In this document: in pieces, positions 1 to 5,130 of the stretch | How the letters are laid out: each line of letters starts with the position of its first letter | Numbering within the stretch: position 1 is the first letter of the stretch | Source: CAZVRZ01 sp964629965 | GTDB taxonomy: Bacteria; Chloroflexota; Anaerolineae; Anaerolineales; UBA4823 | Assembly: GCA_964629965.1 (NCBI GenBank) | Contig: CAZVRZ010000092.1 | Location: forward strand, 1-21,402 | Direction: 5' to 3' | DNA: 21,402 bases | The notes under the pieces: generated by a model | The model's input: only the letters and a program-made list of their open reading frames with translations | Told to the model about the DNA's origin: nothing | Databases searched by the model: none | Made by a program: the position numbers and the translations under genes

Positions 1-12
1 TTTTGGGCCCAT
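1..12 (-). CDS. 5' end of an unidentified gene cut by the window edge
   Basis: Only four codons (ATG GGC CCA AAA, read on the minus strand) lie inside the window, so the product cannot be identified. The reason to call a start here is a long Shine-Dalgarno match, AAAGGAGGTG on the minus strand (plus positions 24-33), 11 nt before the ATG. It would be the next gene after the zinc-ribbon membrane protein that ends at 78, with a 65-nt gap, so it may belong to the same transcript. The spacing is slightly long and the call rests on the ribosome binding site alone. Confidence 0.35.
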
Positions 13-77
13 TACTACTTCTTCACCTCCTTTCAGTTAGCGAAAACAAAAGTTACCAGCAGGTGTGCAAATAGCTT

Positions 78-1315
78 TTATTGCACCGGTATAAAGGCGT
101 ACAGGTTATCGATCAGCACCTTGAATCCGCCTACAGCCATGTCTTCCCAGGTTTCTATCATCAGGGCAGTCCCCCCCCCGCTCGCCGGCACGATCGACGC
201 CTGCGCTTCCAGCTCGTTGTTGATGAACAAGGTGATCATATCTGAGTCGCAGGCTACAATGATATAGTTGACCGCATAGGGTGAGTCGTTCAGGTAGAGG
301 GATGGCATCCACATCTCATTCATCAGGGTGATATATTCATCGTTTTCCACGTAGCCGATGGAGTATTCTTTATTGAGCGGATCCAGCGAGACGAAGTGGT
401 AATTTGANNNNNNNNNNTGATTCATCCTGGTAAAAGCACAGCACACCATACCCACCCTGGTCGTAGCCGATCTCCACGGCGGCATCAAAGCCGATCGTGG
501 TAGGGGCAAAATCTACCGGCAGGTAGGCCCAAATGGCGTAATCGGGCTCGTACAGGTGCATAGAGTAGCGCCCATCCCGAATGCTCAGCAACTCCAGATC
601 GTCTTCCACGTCTGCCCAGTCGTATTGAGTGCTGGAAAAATCATCGGAGAAATAAGTGTCAGTCGAAAGCTGCCCAATATCCGGCGACCAGACCAGGGCA
701 GGAGCTTCTGGTAGACCAAGATGCGCCTCTGTGGGCTGCAGCGTGTCGGTTGGTAGCGGGGGGATGGCTGTGTCGGGGGGCGGCAGGGTGTTTGTGGGCG
801 CCTGGAAAGGCTGCTTCGTTGGCTGTGGTTCGTTGGTGGGCGCCAGGCCTGGTGTAGCCTGGGACTTCTGGGTTGGCAAAGGAGCTGAAATGGTCTCGGT
901 GGGCCACAATTGAGAGAGAAAATNNNNNNNNNNCTATCTCACCCTGGCCGCGCAAAAACAGGATACCACCTACAACGGCAGCAACCAGGCACAGCATGCC
1001 CAGGCAGCCGCCTACTCCTAGGATGACCGGTAGGGCGGAGCTGCGCCGCGGCGCGGGTGGAACCGGCGGGCGATAGGCCGGGGCAGGTGCATAAGCCCGG
1101 CGCATGGGTGGCGCTGGTGGCGGAGGAGGCGCACCGGTAGGTGTAAAACTGGGCGGCGGTGGGGGAGCAACGACGGGTGAATAACTGGGCGGTGCAACTG
1201 GCGGCATTGGCGCCGCTGGGACATTTTGGACCTGCTTACCACAGGCTTCACAAAAGTTAGCGCCGCCGATCAAAGCCGAGCCGCAGTATTCGCAATATTT
1301 CGCACTGTTTGTCAT
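78..1315 (-). CDS. Zinc-ribbon, Pro-rich, single-pass membrane protein with extracytoplasmic beta-sandwich-like domain (interrupted by two gaps)
   Basis: The protein opens with a zinc ribbon (Cys 8, 11, 22, 25), followed by a Pro-rich linker to about residue 93 and one hydrophobic segment at about 94-120. After that come a Pro/Thr linker and a C-terminal region of roughly 190 residues with the pattern of LamG or 3-keto-disaccharide-hydrolase-like beta-sandwiches (DDFSS near its start, FINNELEA near its end). The likely topology is cytoplasmic zinc ribbon and outer sensor or ligand-binding domain. The start at 1315 is chosen because GAGGAAAAA directly precedes it; an in-frame ATG at 1378 would overlap the upstream gene. 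Reading frame changes at both N-runs, but each change fits a true gap length that is a multiple of three, so this is one intact gene rather than a pseudogene. Ligand and exact fold are unknown. Confidence 0.75.
408..417. other. Assembly gap (10 N)
   Basis: Ten Ns inside the beta-sandwich-like part of the zinc-ribbon membrane protein. On the minus strand the left contig ends in GAATCA and the next begins TCAAAT. Joining them directly, or overlapping them by TCA, keeps the frame open (DES then SNYHF). The N-run is probably a fixed-size placeholder. Confidence 0.95.
924..933. other. Assembly gap (10 N)
   Basis: Ten Ns just after the membrane segment of the same gene. A direct join of the flanks reads GQGEI-D-FLSQLWPTET without a stop, so the missing length is probably zero or another multiple of three rather than ten. 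Confidence 0.95.
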
Positions 1316-1358
1316 TTTTTCCTCGATAGGTTGGTCTTTTTGCCAATTCAACTGGCAT

Positions 1359-2108
1359 TTATTTGACGATATTCCCATAGATCTCGGTCAGCAGCTTTTT
1401 GACCGAGCGGGTATTCATGTAATTGACATCATATTTGTATTTTCCGCCTGGCGTCTCGAATTCGATGGTATAGGTGGTTCGCCCGCCTTCATCGTCATCA
1501 TGTTCATGCAGGCGGATACGGCGTAGTTGGTTGGCGGGAATATGGAAGTTGTTGGGATGCTCTGCCAGGATTTGTTCTGGGTGCATTTGCAAGTAGTGCT
1601 GCCCGGTGTTAGCGCTGAGCTGCGCTCCCCACTGCCCGAAGAACCCCTTGCCCTGCTGCTTGGCTTCATCGCGTGCCCGCATGACGTTATCTTGCAGCAT
1701 CTGGTTGGTTTGGAAGGCAAAGATGATCCGCAAGCCGGTCATAACGATCACGAAATTTTCCATCTTCAACCCCATCACACCGGAACGCCGCACGACCCCG
1801 GCCTGGATCGCCAGCACCGATTCCTGCGGCGCGGCGGGGGTATATGCCTGTCCAATGGGCTGGACTGGTTGGCTCGGCGGCGGCGGAGGCGGAGGCGGGT
1901 ACGCGGGTGGGGGAGATTGGACCGGCTGCCTGGGTGGGGGCGGGTAATTTGGGGGAGGAACGCTGCCAGGAGCCGGCGCGGCCGGCCTCGCCGCGGGAGG
2001 GTTCTGCGGGGGGGCTGGCCGGGCAACTGGCTGCCCGCATTTCGAGCAAAAATTAGCACTTGGGCTGAGCGGCCCTCCGCAGTGGCTGCAAAAACGTGAT
2101 GGGTTCAT
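1359..2108 (-). CDS. Zinc-ribbon protein with poly-Pro linker and C-terminal PH-like domain
   Basis: A 249-residue cytoplasmic protein. Cys 7, 10, 21 and 24 form a zinc ribbon. Residues about 30-93 are a low-complexity linker rich in Pro, including a run of eight prolines. Residues about 96-248 form a compact domain with the alternating pattern of bacterial PH/GRAM-like domains (ESVLAIQAGVVRRSG, then MTGLRIIFAFQ), a central helical insertion, and a closing helix SVKKLLTEIYGNIV. The start at 2108 places the ribbon at the N-terminus and leaves one base after the aldolase stop (TAA-T-ATG), so translation is probably coupled; an in-frame ATG at 2138 would lie inside the aldolase gene. No enzyme motif is visible. 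Proteins of this layout are often membrane- or partner-binding adaptors; that role is inference. Confidence 0.75.
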   Translation of the reverse strand: MNPSRFCSHCGGPLSPSANFCSKCGQPVARPAPPQNPPAARPAAPAPGSVPPPNYPPPPRQPVQSPPPAYPPPPPPPPSQPVQPIGQAYTPAAPQESVLAIQAGVVRRSGVMGLKMENFVIVMTGLRIIFAFQTNQMLQDNVMRARDEAKQQGKGFFGQWGAQLSANTGQHYLQMHPEQILAEHPNNFHIPANQLRRIRLHEHDDDEGGRTTYTIEFETPGGKYKYDVNYMNTRSVKKLLTEIYGNIVK

Positions 2109-2109
2109 A

Positions 2110-2964
2110 TTATTGGTATGCCTTACCGCTGCTTCCAAACAGATCCAGGTAATAGCTGCAGCGTTCCTGGAAGGAATCCAGCGCTACCTCGATCAGGTCA
2201 TAGTAGGTGGTCTTTTCATCCTGGGTGGCCTGTCCGATGCGGCGGGTGGTGAAAACAAGCAGGTCTGTGGCTACGTTGATCTTGGCGATACCGCGCTGGA
2301 TCACTGCCCGGAACTGCTCTTCCGAAAGCCCGGTACCGCCGTGCAGCACCAACGGAATTTCGCTCCGCATTTGAATGGCATCCAGCAGCGCCAGGTCGAT
2401 GCGCGGCGCATCCTTGTACAGCCCGTGGGCATTGCCGATGGCCACTGCCAGGAAATCCACCCCGCTCTCTGCCACGAAACGCTCCACCAGGTTGGGGTCG
2501 GTGAAGCCCTGGCGCTGTGAGCCAAAGCTGGCATAATCATCCCCCATGCCCACGTGTCCCAGTTCCGCCTCGGCCGCCAGCCCGGCAGCGTGTGCAGCGC
2601 GCACGACGGCTTGCGTTTGGGCCAGGTTCTCTTCAAAAGGCAGTTTGGAGCCATCGTACATCACATCCGTAAAGCCCATCTTGATGGCGCGGATACACTC
2701 TTCGAAGCTGGCCCCATGGTCCAGCATCAACGAAACCGGGATTGGGCTGCTCGCCGCCCGGCTGCGTAAGAAATCCGCCAGGGAGCGCGTATAGCTCTTG
2801 TTCATGATGCCGGAATACATCGCCACGATAACTGGGGCGCGCCGTTCTTCGGCTGCCCTGAAGATACCTTCCGCGCTGAACATATCGAACGCATCGAACA
2901 GTGGCACGGCATAACCTGCCTGCCGGGCCTGTTTTAAAATCGGTGCAATGGAAGTAAGTGGCAT
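2110..2964 (-). CDS. Class II (zinc-dependent) ketose-bisphosphate aldolase, FBA/tagatose-type
   Basis: A 284-residue cytoplasmic enzyme of the usual family length. It should cleave a ketose 1,6-bisphosphate to dihydroxyacetone phosphate and an aldehyde. Family landmarks are all present: LDHG at 81-84 (catalytic Asp82, zinc-binding His83), Glu134 in AEAELGHVG, the zinc histidine His180 in AIGNAHGLY, the zinc histidine His208 in LVLHGGTG, and KINVATD at 228-234. Sequence alone does not decide between fructose, tagatose or another bisphosphate. The gene follows a PfkB sugar kinase after 74 bp, which suggests the kinase makes its substrate. AAGGAC about 10-11 nt upstream supports the start at 2964. 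It is followed almost without gap by a zinc-ribbon gene. Confidence 0.92.
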   Translation of the reverse strand: MPLTSIAPILKQARQAGYAVPLFDAFDMFSAEGIFRAAEERRAPVIVAMYSGIMNKSYTRSLADFLRSRAASSPIPVSLMLDHGASFEECIRAIKMGFTDVMYDGSKLPFEENLAQTQAVVRAAHAAGLAAEAELGHVGMGDDYASFGSQRQGFTDPNLVERFVAESGVDFLAVAIGNAHGLYKDAPRIDLALLDAIQMRSEIPLVLHGGTGLSEEQFRAVIQRGIAKINVATDLLVFTTRRIGQATQDEKTTYYDLIEVALDSFQERCSYYLDLFGSSGKAYQ

Positions 2965-2990
2965 ATTCTAAGTCCTTTTCATATTGGTAT

Positions 2991-3023
2991 GGCATTTTGT
3001 GCAACGCAACTGCACAAAACGCC
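2991..3023. promoter_or_regulatory. Inverted repeat between kinase and aldolase genes
   Basis: TTTTGTGCA (2995-3003) and TGCACAAAA (3011-3019) form a perfect 9-bp inverted repeat around a 7-nt centre. In minus-strand RNA the stem extends to 13 pairs with one G-U. It occupies nearly half of the 74-bp gap between the two genes and has no following T-run, so it is not a standard terminator. It could be an operator for a sugar-responsive repressor or an mRNA stem-loop that separates expression of the two genes. Confidence 0.6.
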
Positions 3024-3038
3024 TAGTTTGATCGATCG

Positions 3039-4217
3039 TTAGCCGCCTGTTGGCGGCGAGCCTGGGCGGTCGTGCGGCCCGTACCACAGGCCGTTGGCTG
3101 CCTGCCGCCAGCCGTCCTGCGGCAGGTTGAAAGCCGCTCGCGGCCAGCCGGAATCTATTCGCAGGGTGGTGTCTTCCCAGGAGCGCAGCCCGCCCAGCGC
3201 ATCGGGCGCTTCCACGTTGCAGGCGCCCACCGCACAAGCCATGGTGATAGCTGTTTCGAAGCTCTGCCCGCGCAGCAGCGCCGCCAGGAAACCGGCGATG
3301 GTCGCATCGCCCGAGCCGGTTGTGCCTGCCAGCAAGTCTGGCTGAAAACAGGGCGACCAGGCTTCGCGTTCCATCCAGTTGGCCGGGTCTGTCGGGGAAG
3401 CCTTTCCGATCTGCGCCACGGCCGGGCCGGTGCGCGCATATAACCCGCGCTCGCCGCACTTGATCATCACTGCCCGCGTTCCCATCTCCAGGCAGCGTTG
3501 CGCCAATCCCTGGATCTCGGCCACGCTCAAAAGCCCGTTCTGCGGCCCGGACTCGCTTTGCAGCCGGTCGTAGCGCGGCCGATCGAGCATAAAGCACAGC
3601 TCTTCGGCGCTGGGCAGGAACAGATCCACGTGCGGCAGAGTGAGGGCCAGCAGCGCCTGCCAATCCACTTGCCCGCTGGGGCCGGCCGGGTCGGGCAGGG
3701 CCATGTCCAGCGAAGTGGTTGCTCCCAGCGCCTTGACTTGCCGGAAGATAGCCGCCAGTTCTGCCCCATTCTGGTCGTACAAGCGGCGCATGAAGGGCGG
3801 GTAGCCCAGGTGAAAGAGCCGTGCCTGCGCTGCCAGGTCGTAGCGCACATCCTGTGCGCCGAAAGAATGGTTGGCGCCGGGGCAGTGGAAGAAGATGCGA
3901 TCCATGTTCGGCGGGCTGATCACCACCGAATAAGAGCTGGTCTCGCCGGGAACTACGGCCATGCCATCTGTCAACGCCGGATCATAGCACCGGATCATAT
4001 CCAAGATAGCGCCGCCGAACAGGTCGTTCCCTACCTTGCCCATCAGCCCTGTCGAGATGCCCAGCCGGTGAAGCGCCAGGCCGGTGTTCGCCACCGCCCC
4101 GCCGGTAGCCAGCTCCACTGCACCCACCTCCGTCAGCCGTCCCGGAACCAGCGCCGCCGGCCCGGGGAAATGGGGAATGATATCCAGGCAGATCAATCCA
4201 GCTACGATCACATCCAT
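3039..4217 (-). CDS. PfkB-family carbohydrate kinase
   Basis: A 392-residue ribokinase-like sugar kinase, longer than the typical 300-340 because of internal insertions and a Pro/Gly-rich tail. The N-terminal signature GGAVANTGLALHRLG (39-53) forms part of the sugar site. The C-terminal signature AGTTGSGDATIAGF (297-310) contains the anion hole and the catalytic base Asp304. It transfers phosphate from ATP to a sugar or sugar phosphate; the substrate cannot be read from the sequence. The adjacent class II aldolase points to a kinase-aldolase route through a 1,6-bisphosphate. The start at 4217 has AAGGAG 8 nt upstream. It is the first gene of the leftward block and is divergent from the sigma-factor gene. 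Confidence 0.9.
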   Translation of the reverse strand: MDVIVAGLICLDIIPHFPGPAALVPGRLTEVGAVELATGGAVANTGLALHRLGISTGLMGKVGNDLFGGAILDMIRCYDPALTDGMAVVPGETSSYSVVISPPNMDRIFFHCPGANHSFGAQDVRYDLAAQARLFHLGYPPFMRRLYDQNGAELAAIFRQVKALGATTSLDMALPDPAGPSGQVDWQALLALTLPHVDLFLPSAEELCFMLDRPRYDRLQSESGPQNGLLSVAEIQGLAQRCLEMGTRAVMIKCGERGLYARTGPAVAQIGKASPTDPANWMEREAWSPCFQPDLLAGTTGSGDATIAGFLAALLRGQSFETAITMACAVGACNVEAPDALGGLRSWEDTTLRIDSGWPRAAFNLPQDGWRQAANGLWYGPHDRPGSPPTGG

Positions 4218-4238
4218 GTGTCAGGCTCCTTCACCCAA

Positions 4239-4244
4239 ATTATA
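4239..4244 (-). promoter_or_regulatory. Candidate -10 box for the kinase-aldolase transcript
   Basis: A perfect TATAAT on the minus strand about 22 bp before the kinase start, leaving a short leader that still includes the AAGGAG site. No good -35 hexamer is seen at 16-18 bp; the best positions read GCAAAT, CGCAAA or TCGCAA. The box may depend on an activator or be coincidental. Confidence 0.35.
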
Positions 4245-4344
4245 ACAGTTCAGACCAGGCATTTGCGAAAAAACGCTTGCCGCTTTTTCTGCGGTTTCAC
4301 TCACTGAGCAACCTGATGCCGAAAACTATCACTTGATGGAATCG

Positions 4345-4370
4345 TTGCACTTGCTTTTTGGAGCTATAAT
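4345..4370 (+). promoter_or_regulatory. Weak housekeeping-type promoter candidate upstream of sigma gene
   Basis: TTGCAC (4345-4350) and a perfect TATAAT (4365-4370) lie 14 bp apart, shorter than the usual 16-18 bp. It would give a leader of about 135 nt before the sigma-factor gene. It lies in the roughly 290-bp divergent region between the kinase and sigma genes, which otherwise holds an inverted repeat and an ECF-like promoter and no open gene that can be supported. Confidence 0.3.
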
Positions 4371-4405
4371 CTACACAGAACCATCCCTAGCTTTCCATAT
4401 GAAGC

Positions 4406-4433
4406 CGATGCATATCGATGTTACATAGCATCG
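4406..4433. repeat. Imperfect inverted repeat in the divergent region
   Basis: CGATGC (4406-4411) and GCATCG (4428-4433) are inverted copies, with further partial pairing inward (TAT/ATA). A second CGATG lies inside. It would fall in the leader of a transcript started at the upstream TATAAT, or it could be a protein-binding site. Short enough to be chance. Confidence 0.3.
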
Positions 4434-4479
4434 CGCTGGAAGTTATGCACCCAACAACGCCATCCCAATCACCCTTTTT

Positions 4480-4507
4480 GAACCTTTTTCTATCCTACGG
4501 TGTCTTA
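4480..4507 (+). promoter_or_regulatory. Candidate ECF-type promoter directly before the sigma gene
   Basis: GAACCT (4480-4485) and GTCTTA (4502-4507) are separated by exactly 16 bp, and the spacer begins with a T-run. GAAC-type -35, a T-tract after it, and a GTC-type -10 are established traits of promoters read by ECF sigma factors, which commonly activate their own genes. The expected start of transcription is about 4512-4515, at the very beginning of the sigma gene. The match was found by eye and there is only one copy in the window. Confidence 0.5.
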
Positions 4508-4511
4508 GAAA

Positions 4512-5126
4512 GTGGAGCCGTACTTGAGCGATTTCCCTTCTGATGATGAGTTGATCCAGCAAGTGCAGGCGCAGCAGGCCTGGGCCTTTGAGATCCTGTT
4601 CGAGCGTTACCAGGAGCCCTTGCGCCGCCGCCTGGACTTCATCGTGCGCGACGAAGCCGTGGCTGAAGATCTGCTGCAAGAGGTCTTTCTCCTGCTCTGG
4701 CAGCGCTCCGGGCAGTGGCAGGGCCAGGGCAGCGTGCGGAGCTGGTTGTTCCGCATTGCTCTCAACCAAGCCCTCAACCACCTGCGCACTCGCCGCCGGC
4801 GCCCGGAACAACCATTGGAAACGCCGGAAGAGAGCGAAGGTGATGACCTGCTTGACCCGCCCGCCTGGCTGGTAGATGCAGCTAGCCTGGGCCCCGAGCA
4901 GGTCTTGGAACAACTCGAAGAGCAGACCCGGCTCCGGCAGATCCTGGATGATCTGCCTTCCGAAAAACGAGAAGTGTTTCGCCTGGTGCACCAGTTTGAA
5001 TTGAGCTTGCGGGAAGTGGCTGACGAGCTGGGTATTCCCGAAGGCACTGCCAAATCTCGCCTGCACTACGCTCGCCAGGAATTGAACCGGCAGTGGCGCA
5101 GTGAACAGGCCCATAAAAAGGAGTGA
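4512..5126 (+). CDS. ECF-type (group 4) sigma-70 family sigma factor
   Basis: A 204-residue sigma factor with only regions 2 and 4. Region 2 spans about 22-95: AFEILFERY, then AEDLLQEVFLLLWQ (the 2.1/2.2 helix that docks on the RNA polymerase clamp helices), then SWLFRIALNQALNHLR. A charged linker runs 96-140. Region 4 spans about 142-195, with LDDLPSEKREVFRL and the helix-turn-helix LSLREVADELGIPEGTAKSR. No anti-sigma gene is adjacent; the next gene, 4 bp on, is a fused RNA polymerase. Start choice is uncertain: GTG at 4512 gives the longest form, but GGAG at 4514-4517 fits a TTG start at 4524 with 6-nt spacing. Its last codons contain the AAGGAG that serves the polymerase gene, so the two are probably translationally coupled. 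Confidence 0.9.
   Translation: MEPYLSDFPSDDELIQQVQAQQAWAFEILFERYQEPLRRRLDFIVRDEAVAEDLLQEVFLLLWQRSGQWQGQGSVRSWLFRIALNQALNHLRTRRRRPEQPLETPEESEGDDLLDPPAWLVDAASLGPEQVLEQLEEQTRLRQILDDLPSEKREVFRLVHQFELSLREVADELGIPEGTAKSRLHYARQELNRQWRSEQAHKKE
5118..5123 (+). promoter_or_regulatory. Ribosome binding site that fixes the polymerase start
   Basis: AAGGAG, inside the final codons of the sigma gene, lies 7 nt before the ATG at 5131. It rules against the longer in-frame GTG at 5101, which would overlap the sigma gene, and ties translation of the two proteins together. Confidence 0.8.
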
Positions 5127-5130
5127 TAGC

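Noticed and set aside
78..1315. A frameshifted pseudogene
   Set aside because: Both frame changes coincide with N-runs and are resolved by joining the flanks in frame.
2111..2990. The repeated 10-mer TATTGGTATG at 2111 and about 2981
   Set aside because: Two copies only, one inside coding sequence; compatible with chance.
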